NCBI RefSeq assembly: GCF_001512295.1
Contig: NZ_LNUP01000002.1
Coordinates: 62,001-126,000 of the forward strand
Direction of reading: 5' to 3'
DNA: 64,000 nt
From: Pseudomonas sp. EpS/L25
GTDB lineage: Bacteria > Pseudomonadota > Gammaproteobacteria > Pseudomonadales > Pseudomonadaceae
The position numbers and the translations under genes are program-made. A model generated the notes under the pieces. The model was not told the DNA's origin and did no database searches. It worked only from the letters and a program-made list of their open reading frames with translations. Within the stretch, counting starts at the first letter, position 1; every line of letters begins with the position of its first letter. Below are positions 16,670-27,400 of this stretch, one piece after another.

Positions 16670-17121
16670 ATGCCGTCCGCCGTCGTCGGCTGCTGTGGGT
16701 GCTGGTGCTGCTGCTCGGTGTGGGCGGCGCGGCGGCGCTGGCCCTCAGCGCCCTGCAGCAGAACATCAACCTCTTCTACACCCCAAGCCAGATCGCCCGG
16801 GGCGAGGCGCCGCGGGACACCCGCATCCGCGCCGGCGGCATGGTGGAGAAGGGGACCCTGGTGCGCGCCGTGGATTCCCTGGCGGTGACTTTCGTCATCA
16901 CCGACTTTCAACAGGAGGTGCGGGTGAACTATGCCGGCATCCTGCCGGATCTGTTCCGCGAAGGACAGGGCGTGGTGGCCCTGGGCCGACTCGACGACCA
17001 GGGCCGCCTGGTGGCCGACCAGATCCTCGCCAAGCATGACGAGAAATACATGCCGCCGGAGGTGAGCCAGGCGCTGCGCCAGGCCGGACGGCCGCTGGAT
17101 GGCGCGAGGCCGGCGCCATGA
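16666..17121 (+). CDS. ccmE: CcmE periplasmic heme chaperone
   Basis: 151 aa. An N-terminal signal anchor ([20 protein letters not shown]) is followed by an OB-fold domain: [27 protein letters not shown] and the C-terminal heme-binding loop [12 protein letters not shown]. The His of that motif binds heme covalently and the Tyr is its axial ligand. Length is normal. Overlaps ccmF by 4 nt. Confidence 0.96.
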   Translation: MNAVRRRRLLWVLVLLLGVGGAAALALSALQQNINLFYTPSQIARGEAPRDTRIRAGGMVEKGTLVRAVDSLAVTFVITDFQQEVRVNYAGILPDLFREGQGVVALGRLDDQGRLVADQILAKHDEKYMPPEVSQALRQAGRPLDGARPAP

Positions 17122-19079
17122 TCCCGGAACTCGGGCAACTCTGTCTGCTGCTGGCGCTGGCCATGGCCCTGGTGCAGGGCACCCTGCCATTGCTGGGCGC
17201 CTGGCGCGGCCAGGCCGATTGGATGCGGCTGGCGCGCCCGGCCGCCTTCGGCCAGTGCCTGTTCCTGGCGCTGGCCTTCGCTGCCCTGGTCTGGGCCTTC
17301 CTGCAGGATGACTTCTCGGTGGCCTACGTGGCAGCCAACTCCAACAGTCGGCTGCCCTGGTACTACAAGATCAGCGCCACCTGGGGCGCCCACGAGGGTT
17401 CGCTGCTGCTCTGGGCGTTGACGCTGTCGGCCTGGAGCCTGGCGGTGGCGGTCTGTTCGCGGCAGTTGCCCCAGGCCCTGCTGGCGCGGGTGCTGGGCAT
17501 CCTCGGGCTGGTGGCCCTGGGTTTCCTGGCCTTCCTGGTCGCCACCTCCGATCCCTTCGCGCGCCTGCTGCCGCAATTTCCGCGCGACGGCAACGACCTC
17601 AATCCGCTGCTCCAGGACCCCGGGCTCATCCTGCATCCGCCCATGCTCTACATGGGCTACGTCGGCTTTTCGGTGGCCTTCGCCTTCGCCCTAGCGGCCT
17701 TGCTGGAAGGGCGCCTGGACGCGGCCTGGGCACGTTGGGCACGACCCTGGACACTGCTGGCCTGGGCCTTTCTCGGCTGCGGCATCGTGCTGGGCTCCTG
17801 GTGGGCCTACTACGAGCTGGGCTGGGGTGGCTGGTGGTTCTGGGACCCGGTGGAGAATGCCTCCTTCATGCCCTGGCTGGTGGGCACGGCGCTCCTGCAT
17901 TCCCTGGCGGTGACCGAGAAGCGCGGCCTGTTCAAGGGCTGGACGGTGCTGCTGGCCATCGCCGCCTTTTCGCTGAGCCTGCTGGGAACCTTCCTGGTGC
18001 GCTCGGGGGTGCTGACCTCGGTGCATGCCTTCGCCAGCGATCCGACCCGCGGGGTGTTCATCCTGGCCTTCCTGCTGTTGGTGGTGGGCGGCTCCCTGAC
18101 GCTCTTCGCCTGGCGTGCGCCGGCCCTCAGCGGAGCGGCGACCTTCGGCCTGGCGTCGCGGGAAGCGCTGCTGCTGATCAACAACCTGATCCTGGTGACG
18201 GCCGCGGCCACGGTCCTGCTCGGCACCCTCTATCCGCTGATCATCGACGCTCTCACCGGCGCCAAGCTGTCGGTCGGTCCGCCGTACTTCGATCTGCTGT
18301 TCGTCCCCTTGATGGCGCTGCTGATGCTGGCCCTGGGCGTGGGCGTGCTGGTGCGCTGGAAGCAGAGTCCGACTCGTTGGCTGGCCCGGTTGCTGGCACC
18401 CATCCTGCTCGCTTGCGCGGTGCTGGCGGGACTGGCGGCCTTCTGGCTGGCGCAGCCCAAGGCGGCGATCCTGGCGGTATTGGCGCTGGCGGCCTGGGTG
18501 GTGCTGACTGGCCTGCGCGATGTGCTGGGCAAGGTCGGGGCGCTGGGTTGGCGCCGCGGGCTGCGTAGCCAGCCGCGTAGCTACTGGGGCATGCAGGTGG
18601 CGCACCTGGGCTTGGCGGTTCTCGCCCTGGGCGTGGTGCTGGCCAGTCAGCTGGACGTGCAGCGCGACCTGCGCCTGGCACCCGGTGAGCAGGTCGAACT
18701 TGGCGGCTATCGCTTCGGCTTCGCCGGTACCCAGCACTACGAGGGGCCCAACTTCAGCGCCGAACGTGCCCTGCTGCAGGTGGAGCGCGACGGTCGCGTG
18801 GTGGCGCTGTTGGCGCCGGAAAAGCGCCGCTACCTGGCGGGTGGTGCGGTCATGACCGAAGCCGCCATCGATGCTGGCCTCACCCGCGATCTCTACGTCG
18901 CCCTGGGCGAGCCGCTCGGGGCAGGCGCCTGGGCGGTGCGCCTGCAGATCAAGCCCTTCGTCCGGCTGATCTGGCTCGGTGGCCTGCTCACCGCCCTGGG
19001 CGGGTTGCTGGCGCTGGCCGATCCGCGCTATCGGCGCCGCCGGGCGGCGTCCATCCCCGCACCCGAGGAATTTTCCTGA
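17118..19079 (+). CDS. ccmF: CcmF heme lyase subunit
   Basis: 653 aa with about 14-15 transmembrane segments. It ligates heme from CcmE to apocytochrome c together with CcmH and CcmI. The WWD-type motif [18 protein letters not shown] (~235-252) and conserved periplasmic histidines are present ([14 protein letters not shown] near 90, [12 protein letters not shown] near 305). The large periplasmic domain before the last helix (~500-610) is also present. TGATG joins its stop to the next gene at 19079. Confidence 0.96.
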   Translation: MIPELGQLCLLLALAMALVQGTLPLLGAWRGQADWMRLARPAAFGQCLFLALAFAALVWAFLQDDFSVAYVAANSNSRLPWYYKISATWGAHEGSLLLWALTLSAWSLAVAVCSRQLPQALLARVLGILGLVALGFLAFLVATSDPFARLLPQFPRDGNDLNPLLQDPGLILHPPMLYMGYVGFSVAFAFALAALLEGRLDAAWARWARPWTLLAWAFLGCGIVLGSWWAYYELGWGGWWFWDPVENASFMPWLVGTALLHSLAVTEKRGLFKGWTVLLAIAAFSLSLLGTFLVRSGVLTSVHAFASDPTRGVFILAFLLLVVGGSLTLFAWRAPALSGAATFGLASREALLLINNLILVTAAATVLLGTLYPLIIDALTGAKLSVGPPYFDLLFVPLMALLMLALGVGVLVRWKQSPTRWLARLLAPILLACAVLAGLAAFWLAQPKAAILAVLALAAWVVLTGLRDVLGKVGALGWRRGLRSQPRSYWGMQVAHLGLAVLALGVVLASQLDVQRDLRLAPGEQVELGGYRFGFAGTQHYEGPNFSAERALLQVERDGRVVALLAPEKRRYLAGGAVMTEAAIDAGLTRDLYVALGEPLGAGAWAVRLQIKPFVRLIWLGGLLTALGGLLALADPRYRRRRAASIPAPEEFS

Positions 19080-19612
19080 TGCGTCGCCGCCTGCTGCTAT
19101 GCCTGCCGCTGCTGGCCTTCCTGGTACTGGCCGGTTTTCTCTATCGCGGCCTCTATCGTGATCCCCAGGTCTTGCCCTCGGCCCTGGTGGGGCAGCCGTT
19201 TCCGGTCTTTTCGCTGCCCGGCGTGCAGGACGAGCGCCTGTTCAGCCGCCAGGATCTGCTCGGTCGCCCGGCGCTGGTCAATGTCTGGGGTACCTGGTGC
19301 GTGGCCTGTCGCGAGGAGCATCCCGTACTGAATCGACTCAAGGCCCAGGGCGTGGTGATCCACGGCATCAACTACAAGGACGACAACGCCAGCGCCCGCC
19401 GCTGGCTGGCGGAATTCCACGATCCCTATCAGCTCGATATCCGCGACGACGAGGGTCGGCTGGGACTCGACCTGGGGGTCTATGGCGCTCCGGAGACCTT
19501 TCTGATCGACGCCCAGGGCGTGGTGCGCTATCGCCACGTCGGGGTGGTCGATCAGCGCGTCTGGGACGAGGAACTCGGACCGCGCTATCGCGCCCTGGCG
19601 CGCGCGCCATGA
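19079..19612 (+). CDS. ccmG: CcmG/DsbE thiol:disulfide oxidoreductase
   Basis: 177 aa. A membrane-anchored thioredoxin-fold protein (anchor LLLCLPLLAFLVLAGFLY) that keeps apocytochrome CxxCH cysteines reduced. The active site WGTWCVACREEH has a CVAC motif rather than the commoner CxPC, but occupies the right place. Downstream GINYKDDNASARRWL and YGAPETFLID are typical of DsbE, the latter holding the cis-proline loop. It overlaps ccmH by 4 nt. Confidence 0.95.
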   Translation: MRRRLLLCLPLLAFLVLAGFLYRGLYRDPQVLPSALVGQPFPVFSLPGVQDERLFSRQDLLGRPALVNVWGTWCVACREEHPVLNRLKAQGVVIHGINYKDDNASARRWLAEFHDPYQLDIRDDEGRLGLDLGVYGAPETFLIDAQGVVRYRHVGVVDQRVWDEELGPRYRALARAP

Positions 19613-20061
19613 GACCTTGGCTGCTGGCGATCCTATTGCTCGCGTGGTCGGCTCTGGCCAGCGCTGCCATCGACACCTATGGCTTTCGCGACGAGGCCGA
19701 ACGGCTGCGTTTCCAGGCCCTGACCCGCGAACTGCGCTGCCCCAAGTGCCAGAACCAGGACCTGGCGGATTCCAACGCGCCCATTGCCGGCGACCTGCGC
19801 CGGGAGATCCAGCGGCTGATGGCGGCTGGGCAGAGCGATGAGCAGATCATCGCCTACCTGGAACAGCGCTATGGCGAGTTCATCCGCTATCGCCCGCCTT
19901 TCGAGGGGCGCACGCTGCTGCTCTGGACCCTGCCGGCTCTGGGCTTGCTGGGTGGTGCCGGGGTGCTGCTGGTGCTGACCCGCCGGCGTCGCATCGAACC
20001 GGCGCTCAGCGCCGCCGAGCGCGAACGGCTGGCCGCGCTGCAGGCGGAGGAGGAGCCATGA
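19609..20061 (+). CDS. ccmH: CcmH heme lyase thioredoxin-like subunit
   Basis: 150 aa. The signal peptide MRPWLLAILLLAWSALASA is followed by a short three-helix domain with the redox motif LRCPKCQNQ, which receives electrons from CcmG and resolves apocytochrome disulfides. A C-terminal transmembrane helix (LWTLPALGLLGGAGVLLVL) and a basic tail follow. This is the short CcmH form (CcmL type); the TPR part is separate as CcmI. ATG 19609 overlaps the ccmG stop. Confidence 0.95.
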   Translation: MRPWLLAILLLAWSALASAAIDTYGFRDEAERLRFQALTRELRCPKCQNQDLADSNAPIAGDLRREIQRLMAAGQSDEQIIAYLEQRYGEFIRYRPPFEGRTLLLWTLPALGLLGGAGVLLVLTRRRRIEPALSAAERERLAALQAEEEP

Positions 20062-21245
20062 CCCTGACCTTCTGGGGCCTGGCCGGGCTGCTGGCGATCC
20101 TGGCGGCGCTGATCCTGCTGGTGCCGCTGCTGCGCGGTGGGCGGACGGCGGAAGATCAGCGCGCGGCGATCAATCGCGCGCGCTACCGGGAACGCCTGGC
20201 GGAGGCACGGCTACGCGCCGGCCAGGGCGAGCTGGATGCCCAGGCCCTGGCCGGCGCCGAGGCGGAGGCGGCGCGGAGCCTGCTGGCCGACAGTCCGATC
20301 GATGAGCAGCCCGCTTCCCGCCAGGGTCGGCGGCTCGCCATCGCCGCTGCCCTCGTGGTACCTAGCCTGGCCCTGGGGCTCTATCTGTGGCTCGGCGCCC
20401 TGCCAGCACTGCAACTCAGCCAGCGACTCGCCGCGCCACCCCCGTCACCCCAGGCGCTGCTGGCCAATCTGGAAGAGGCCACGCACCGGCAACCCCAGGC
20501 CGTCGACAACTGGTATCTGCTCGCCCGGGCCTATGCCGGTCAGGGGCGCTACGATGCGGCGGTGAGCGCCTTCGAGCAGGTGGTGCGCCGCGATGGACGG
20601 CGCCCGGAAGTCCTGGGCCAACTGGCCCAGGCCCGCTTCTTCGCCGCCGGCCGTAAGCTCGATGCTCAGGCCCAGGCGTTGGCCGATGAGGCGCTGCAGG
20701 CCAATCCGGCCGAACCCACCACCCTGGGGCTGCTGGGCATCGCCGCCTACGAGCGCGGCGACTATGCCCAGGCGGCCGCCCGCTGGCGTCGGTTGAGCGC
20801 CCGCCTCGATCCGGCGGACCCGCTGCGCCAGGCCCTGGCCGATGGCATCGCCCGGGCCGAACGGGCGGCGCAGGCGGCGGGGCAGGGTGTGACTCCCTCC
20901 GGATTCGCCGTGGAGGTCAGTCTGGCACCGGAGGTGGCGCGGCGGGTGCGGCCCGACGACAGTGTCTTCGTGTTGGCGCTGGCCGCCGACCAGCCCGGTC
21001 CGCCGCTGGCGGTCCGCCGGCTGCGAGTGGCTGATCTGCCGCTGCGGGTAAGGCTCGACGACAGCGATGCCATGCTGCCCCAACGACGGCTGTCGGAGCA
21101 GCGCCGGGTGCGTCCGGTGGTAGTGATCGCCCGTGGCGGCGATCCGCTCAGGGGCGACTGGCGCCACGAGGGAGCGCCGCTGGAGCTACCGACCGCCACA
21201 GTCGGTCGAGTGCGCGTGGAAGCGGCGGATGCCACGGCGCCATGA
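20058..21245 (+). CDS. ccmI: CcmI apocytochrome c chaperone (TPR)
   Basis: 395 aa. Two transmembrane helices (FWGLAGLLAILAALILLV; LAIAAALVVPSLALGLYLWL) bracket a cytoplasmic loop. TPR repeats follow in the periplasm (WYLLARAYAGQGRYDAAVSA, TTLGLLGIAAYERGDYAQAA), then a C-terminal beta domain from about residue 285. It presents apocytochromes to the CcmFH lyase. Last gene of the ccm set; the next gene on the same strand begins 35 nt later and may share the transcript. Confidence 0.93.
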   Translation: MTLTFWGLAGLLAILAALILLVPLLRGGRTAEDQRAAINRARYRERLAEARLRAGQGELDAQALAGAEAEAARSLLADSPIDEQPASRQGRRLAIAAALVVPSLALGLYLWLGALPALQLSQRLAAPPPSPQALLANLEEATHRQPQAVDNWYLLARAYAGQGRYDAAVSAFEQVVRRDGRRPEVLGQLAQARFFAAGRKLDAQAQALADEALQANPAEPTTLGLLGIAAYERGDYAQAAARWRRLSARLDPADPLRQALADGIARAERAAQAAGQGVTPSGFAVEVSLAPEVARRVRPDDSVFVLALAADQPGPPLAVRRLRVADLPLRVRLDDSDAMLPQRRLSEQRRVRPVVVIARGGDPLRGDWRHEGAPLELPTATVGRVRVEAADATAP

Positions 21246-21280
21246 TGCGCTAGCAAAAAACCAATCAGGACAGGGATGCC

Positions 21281-22192
21281 ATGAATACCTACCCGGAAGT
21301 GAAGACCTACGAAGAAGCCGTTGTCGCGACCCAGGCCGTTTGCGACGCCATTCGCGACAATCCGCAAGCGCGGCGGGCGGTTCGCGAGTCCTTCTACGAG
21401 CAATTCGGCGATGCCGACAACGACGGCCTGAGCTACGGCGATTCGGAGCTGGCCTTTCTCGATTGGGAAATCCGTGCCGGGGTCCTGGATCCGGAAACCG
21501 GCAGTCACTGGTGGCGCAACGTCAACCTGAACTTCATCTATCTGTCCGAGCTGGCCGGCTGCCTGGCACAGCATGATATTCCCAGTGACCAGGCGCCCTT
21601 TCCCACGCGCTGCTGGCTGGATTTCATCGCCGAGCCCACGCCGCGCCATTGGTATCGAGCCCACAATTCCTCCATCCTCGACGGTTTCCACCTCTATGAG
21701 GACGACGCCCGCCTGGAAAACGAGGTCGGCCAGGAATTCCTCAACATCACCCTCTACCGGCTGATGTTCGCTCAAGCGCTGGTGGAGGATGCGACGGTCT
21801 TCGGTGAAATTGGCGCCTGGCTGGCCGACCCGCGCGGATTTTCGGTGACGCTGCTGGTGCATCTGGCGGACTTCTATCCGCCGCACTATCCGCTCACCGA
21901 GGCGGATCGTGCCGTCATCGAAGGTAAGGGCATGGGCCTCGAGGAAACGGCCGTGCGGCTGATGGATGGCTTGATTCGTCATTATCTGCGCGAGCTGTAC
22001 CAGGAGGCGGCCGGGTGGAACCAGGCGCCTGAGCTGCTGAATTATCTGAACGGCAACAAGCCCGCCTACCCACCCGCCACGGACCACCGCGAAGCCCTCG
22101 CGGCGGCCCAGGCGGTGGCGTCACTGGAAGGCGTCCTCGCCGGGCAGCACCTCACTGTGGCCGAGGATGGCGCGAGCGGTCTGCAGGCCTGA
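21281..22192 (+). CDS. Unknown 303-aa protein with an EF-hand-like loop
   Basis: Starts at ATG 21281 behind AGGACAGGG. No signal peptide or membrane helix is evident; composition is acidic and aromatic-rich (HWWRNVNLNFIYLSELAG, RCWLDFIAEPTPRHWYRAHN). Residues 44-56, DADNDGLSYGDSE, resemble a DxDxDG calcium-binding loop, though the closing acid is one place later than usual. I do not recognise the family. It follows ccmI by 35 nt, and its last 72 bases overlap the 3' end of the FAD oxidoreductase on the opposite strand. The intact overlap and good start make it a real gene. A functional tie to that enzyme is a guess. Confidence 0.7.
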   Translation: MNTYPEVKTYEEAVVATQAVCDAIRDNPQARRAVRESFYEQFGDADNDGLSYGDSELAFLDWEIRAGVLDPETGSHWWRNVNLNFIYLSELAGCLAQHDIPSDQAPFPTRCWLDFIAEPTPRHWYRAHNSSILDGFHLYEDDARLENEVGQEFLNITLYRLMFAQALVEDATVFGEIGAWLADPRGFSVTLLVHLADFYPPHYPLTEADRAVIEGKGMGLEETAVRLMDGLIRHYLRELYQEAAGWNQAPELLNYLNGNKPAYPPATDHREALAAAQAVASLEGVLAGQHLTVAEDGASGLQA

Positions 22193-24226
22193 CAGGGTCG
22201 CCGACTCCACGCAGCCCATGTTGAAGCCGTTGTCGATCCAGTCGCCGGTCAGGTAGAGGTTGCGGCAGACGCTGCCGTCGGTGGCCAGGCGGTAGCGACT
22301 GCTACCGGCCACGCTCTGCACGTATCTCTCGCTGGGATCGACGTTGGCGCGCCAGTACTGGTAGTCGAAGCGCGCCACGCCGCTGACGTCGGCGGGGGCC
22401 AACAGGTATTCCCAGTGGTAGTCCTGGTTGGTGCCGGCAGCCGGCCAGTAATCGAGTAGGCTGGTCTTCATGAAGTCGATGAAGGCTACTTTTACCTGGC
22501 GTGCCTGGCGCTGCGGATAGTCGTTTTTCTCGCCGATGGGCGGGGCGGGATCGGCGGCGAAGACCCCGCAGAAGTAGCTGATGTCCTGGGGCGGGGTGCC
22601 GCTCGACCAGTCCTCGCGGTCCACCAGGTAACTGACGTCGGCCCAGGAGTCCATCGCCTGGGCGGCAAAGCCGAGCAGCTCCGGGGCCTGGCCACCCTTG
22701 GGCGAGCCGGTCCAGCCCAGTTGCCAGACGTCTCTGTCCTGCCACAGCTGGACCGCCTGGGTCGCCACGGTGGCCACTTCCCGGGTCATCTTGGCGAAGG
22801 CCGGGTCCAGCGCGCATAGGCTCGGGGAAAGCGCGGCTAGGCCGGCGACGGAGATGCCGACCACCACCTCATGGAAGTCGTGATCGACCACCAGTTCCAG
22901 CTGTTCGACGCCCGGCCAGCCACTCCAGTTGGATTCCAGGTTGATGTGCTGCTCCTGCAGCTCCTTGGCGATGTCGTCGCGGATCTGCCCGTAGAGCGGC
23001 TCGGAGGGCCAGCAGGGCAGGCCCTTGACGTCCACCAGCGGCTGGTAGGGCTCCTGCTTGAGCGGCACCTGGCGCTGGATCTGCAGCCGGGTCACCCGCG
23101 GCCCCTGGCCATCGTTGGCGGCCTCGATACCGGTCACCTGGTGGAAGAACTGGAAATTCACTCCGCGCTTGGCCAGCACCTCGTAGTAGGGCGCGAAGAC
23201 CACGTCGCCCATGCCGGCCTGCATGCGCCAGATGAAGGAACCCTTGGAGGTGGTGAGCGCCAGCAGGGCGGCGCGCAGCACGGTACCGGCCTCGACGTTG
23301 GGTTGCTCGAGGTCGCCGTCGCGATAGGCGAAGATGCCGCCGTGCAGCGACTTGACCACGGCGCCGTCCAGGGTGGCGGCGCTGGCCCCATGGCGCTGCA
23401 GCCAGGCCAGGAAGGTCTCGTCGTTGAGGACCTCGAAGCCCTTGGCGTAGACCTCATCGGCGAGCATGCCGATGAGTACCGTGAGGCCGAAGTCCAGCAG
23501 CAACCAGAGCCGATGGGCGACCAGGCTGGTCTCGCCGCGTTCCTGCAGCACTTTGCCCAGGAGGCTACGGGCTTCGCGCAGCAGCCATAGCAGCAGCGGA
23601 TGATCGACGCCGGCGGGCAGTGCCTTGCGCGCCTCGTGCAGGTGGCGCTCCGCCTCGCCCAGGGCCAGCTCCTGCAGCTCTTCGCGGCAATGCGCGCGCA
23701 GCCGGGCGAACAGCCCGGTCGGTGCGGCGGCTGCGGGGGTGTCATCCACTTCGCCCAGCCGCAGCAGCCACTCCAGCAGGTCGCCCAGGGCGGTCATGAA
23801 GGGCTTGGGATTCCAGCCCTCACCGGGCTTGCCCGGCAGCGCGAGGGTATCGATGGGCCAGGTGGTCCAGGTGTTCTGGAAGTCGTCGGCGAAGGCGGTA
23901 TGGGAATGGGCGAAGAAGGCTTCGTCGAGGGTGGCCAGGGGCGACCCCGCCGGGCGTCCGAGTTCCTCGTAGCACTGCCGCAGGCTGTGGAAGGCGTTGT
24001 AGTAGAAGCCGAACCAGACATGGATGCCGTGTTCTTCGATGCGCTGGTGGTCCGCGGCGTTGCGGCCACTGGCACCCTTGCCCCCCAGGCGCCAGCCCTG
24101 CTGATAGAGGGTGATCTGGTAGCGATCCTGCCAGTTGGGCTCACTAGTGAGACGAAAGGCGGCCGTGATGGCGGATACACCACCGCCCAGGATGACGATC
24201 TTGCGAAAAGAGGGTAACGCTTCCAT
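22121..24226 (-). CDS. Large FAD-dependent oxidoreductase (amine oxidase/carotenoid desaturase-like)
   Basis: 701 aa. The N-terminal dinucleotide-binding segment IVILGGGVSAITAAFRL is followed by YQQGWRLGGKGASGRN, as in amine-oxidase/phytoene-desaturase-type flavoproteins. The C-terminus has the matching FAD motif NLYLTGDWIDNGFNMGCVES. The middle (~160-330) is an inserted helical region not found in CrtI. It is about 200 residues longer than CrtI and has no signal peptide. The start ATG 24226 has GGAG 10 nt upstream. Substrate unknown; a terpenoid or polyene is possible but unproven. It overlaps the convergent unknown gene by 72 bp. Confidence 0.72.
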   Translation of the reverse strand: MEALPSFRKIVILGGGVSAITAAFRLTSEPNWQDRYQITLYQQGWRLGGKGASGRNAADHQRIEEHGIHVWFGFYYNAFHSLRQCYEELGRPAGSPLATLDEAFFAHSHTAFADDFQNTWTTWPIDTLALPGKPGEGWNPKPFMTALGDLLEWLLRLGEVDDTPAAAAPTGLFARLRAHCREELQELALGEAERHLHEARKALPAGVDHPLLLWLLREARSLLGKVLQERGETSLVAHRLWLLLDFGLTVLIGMLADEVYAKGFEVLNDETFLAWLQRHGASAATLDGAVVKSLHGGIFAYRDGDLEQPNVEAGTVLRAALLALTTSKGSFIWRMQAGMGDVVFAPYYEVLAKRGVNFQFFHQVTGIEAANDGQGPRVTRLQIQRQVPLKQEPYQPLVDVKGLPCWPSEPLYGQIRDDIAKELQEQHINLESNWSGWPGVEQLELVVDHDFHEVVVGISVAGLAALSPSLCALDPAFAKMTREVATVATQAVQLWQDRDVWQLGWTGSPKGGQAPELLGFAAQAMDSWADVSYLVDREDWSSGTPPQDISYFCGVFAADPAPPIGEKNDYPQRQARQVKVAFIDFMKTSLLDYWPAAGTNQDYHWEYLLAPADVSGVARFDYQYWRANVDPSERYVQSVAGSSRYRLATDGSVCRNLYLTGDWIDNGFNMGCVESATLSGLQTARAILGHSEVLPGEDAFQ

Positions 24227-24483
24227 GCCGTTTGCTCCGAAGTGTGCAATTTCTTGCGCGAGTGGACGAATGCCTGGTGATGGCTAAGGTAATATCACTG
24301 TATCGAAAAGTTCCCTCGAGACTTTAGGGTCCGGCTGAAAAGTACTTGCGTAGCGACGCGACGACGTCCTGAGTCGACGCGCTCGACCTGCGCCGGGCGA
24401 CTCGTCATGCAGGCTCAGGCAGGGCAATTGATTACAGTTGAGGCGACGACCCGGCGGGGCGTCCCAGGATCGAGGCGAGCGCG
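24227..24483. other. Divergent intergenic region
   Basis: 257 bp between the flavoprotein gene (-) and the giant kinase gene (+). It contains a locally AT-rich stretch (GGTAATATCACTGTATCG, 24285-24302) that could hold a promoter, but I find no box pair convincing enough to name. No hairpin terminator or repeat copy is seen. Confidence 0.4.
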
Positions 24484-27400
24484 GTGTTGAGGATTCCAGG
24501 CTATAGCTGCAAGGCACGGGTGAGCGAGAGTCGCCATGCGCTGATCTACCGCGGAACCCGCCTGGACGACGGACAACCGGTGATTCTCAAGCTGCTGGCC
24601 GCCGACTACCCCACGCCCCAGGCCCAGGCCGGACTGCGCCAAGAGTTCGAGCTGACTCGTCGGGCCAGCGGCAGTGGGGCGGTGAGCGCGGCGCTGGATC
24701 TGGTCGACTACGACGGGCGCCAGGTGCTGGTGCTCGAGGACATCGGCGGTACCGATCTCGCCGCATTGCTGGGCCGGGGGCCGCTGACCCTGGACGATTT
24801 CTTCGACTGGGCGTTGGCTATCGTCCGCGCGCTGGCGCGGTTGCACCGGTTGCGCATCGCCCACAATGACCTCAATCCGCGCAACATCGTCTGCAATGGC
24901 GACACCGGTACGCTGCGCCTCACCGACCTGGGGATCGCCACCGAGTTCGGCGCCGTAGGCAGCGGCGAGATCCGCCTGGAAGGCTCCCTGACCTACCTCG
25001 CGCCCGAGCAGAGCGGGCGGACCGGGCGGCACCAGGACTACCGCAGCGACTTCTACGCCCTCGGCGTGACCTTCTACGAGATGCTCTGCGGCGAGCCGCC
25101 GTTCCGTGCCCAGGATCCCCTCGAACTGGTGCATGCGCACCTGGCCATGCGTCCGCCTGCCTTGGCGGAGCGGGTGCCGGGCATCCCCGCCGGGCTGGTG
25201 GCGCTGGTTGAGAAACTGATGGCCAAGGCCGCGGAGGAGCGCTACCAGGGCTGCTTCGGCATCCTGCGCGATCTGCAGCGTTGCCAGGCGAATTGGCAGG
25301 CCGGGCGCGACGAGGCGTTCGTGCCGGGCAGCGAGGATCCGCCCGCGCGTCTGGTGATGTCGCGATCGTTGCAAGGCCGGGCCAGCGCCATGCGCCTGCT
25401 CGACGAAGCTCTCGCGCGCGTGACCCTCGGCCAGGTCGAGGCGGTGTTCGTCAGGGGCGCCTCCGGGGTCGGCAAGTCGGCCCTGGTGCAGGCTTTCGTG
25501 CGTCGCCAGGGCGAGCGGATGGTCGTGGTCCACGGCAAGTTCGAGGCCCTGGGCCGCGCGGTGCCCTACAGCGCGCTGCGCCAGGCGGTGAAAGAACTGG
25601 TCGAGCTGGGCCAGACGCTGGGCGCGGACTTCGCCGAACGCCTGCTCGGCCTACTGGACGGCAATGCCGTCGTCCTCACCGATGTATCGCCCGAATTGGT
25701 CGCCTGGCTGGGGCCCCAGCCGCCGGTGGCCGAGTTGTCGCCCCAGCAGGCCGAGCAGCGCTTCGACGATGCCGTGAGTGCCCTGTTGCTGGCCTTCGCC
25801 ACCCACGACCGGCCCCTGCTGCTGTGGCTGGATGACCTGCAGTGGGCGGACGCCGCCTCGCTGCGGCTGATCGAGCGCCTGCTGTCACGCCGGCATCCCG
25901 GTTCCCAACTGCTGGTGGCGACCCTCCGCGACGAGCACCTGGCCGGCAGCCCGCTGGAGCGCCTGGTGACGACGGCGCCGATTCGCAACCTGACGCTGGG
26001 GCCGCTGTCCCGCGAGGAAATCGAGCGGCTGATCGCCGAGATCCTGCCGGCCCCGGCCGCCGACCAGGCCGCGCTGGCCGGCCTCTGCCTGGACAAGACC
26101 CTGGGCAATCCCTTCTTCATCGAACAGTTGCTGCGCAGCCTGCAACAGGAAGGCCTGCTGGAATTCGATGGCGAGCACGGCCAGTGGCACTGGGAGCTGC
26201 CGCGCCTGCAGGCACTGGACGTCTATGACAACGTGGTCGACTTCATGGTCGGCAAGCTCCAGGACCTGCCGCCGGCCACCTCGCACTTGCTGCAGTGGGC
26301 CGCCTGCCTGGGCACGGTGTTCTCTTGCGAGCGACTCGCCGCGCTGATCGGCGAGGCACCCGCGACGATCCATCGCCTGTGCCAGATGCTGGTCCAGGAA
26401 GGCCTGCTCACCGAAGCCGGGGCGGGGGACGACGGCGCTCCCACCTTCTTCAGTTTCCCCCACGATCAGGTGCGCCATGCCGCCCATTCGCTGCTGGCGC
26501 CCGACGAGCGCGAGCGCGTCCATCTGCGGGCGGGCCAGCTGTACCTCGCCGAAGGCGGGAAGGCGCGGCTGGAGGCGGTATCGCACCTCAACCTGGCGCT
26601 GGCGCTGATCGAGACGCCGGCCGAACGCCTGCAACTGCTGGAGCTCAATCTGGAGGCCGCGCGCCGGACGCGGCAGGCCAATGCCTACCCGGCGGCGCTG
26701 GAGTTCCTGCGCACCGCAGTGACGCTGATCGACGAAACCGCCTGGAGCGGACGCCATGTGCTGCTGTTCCAGCTGCATCGCGAGTGGGCGGAACTCACCC
26801 ATCTCTGTGGCGACGCCCTGGAGGCGCTGCGGATCTGCGAGCTGTTGCTGCCACGGGCGCGGACGTCCCTCGAGGAAGCGGGCGTGCGCGCCCTGCAGAT
26901 CGATCTGTTCAGCGGGCTGGGACGTTTCGCCGAGGCCCTGGCGGTGGGCGTGGCGGGCGTCCGGGCGCTGGACGAGCCCTGGCCGGAAGACCCGGCGGAC
27001 ATCAACCAGGCCATCGGCGCGGACAGTGCCGAGGTCGACGCCTGGCTCGCCGCGCGGTCGCCGGCGGCGCTGCTCGACCTGCCGACCATGGATGATCCGC
27101 GTGCCCAGCTGTTGATCCGGCTGCTGGGGCTGCTGTGGGGACCGGCGATCAACGTCGACCTGCCCATGAGCCTGCTGGCGGTGATGCGCATCGTCAAGCT
27201 GTCGATCCAGTACGGCAACGGCGACCTCTCGCCCTTCGGCTATGCCAACTATGGCTCGCTGCTGTCGGCCTTCCACGGGCGCTACGAGCTGGGCTACCAG
27301 GTCGGGCGCCTGGCCGTCGACCTGGTGGACCGCACCGGCAATCTGCCGCTCAAGTGCAAGGTCTACACCATGTTCGCGGTGACCAACAGCCCCTGGTCGA

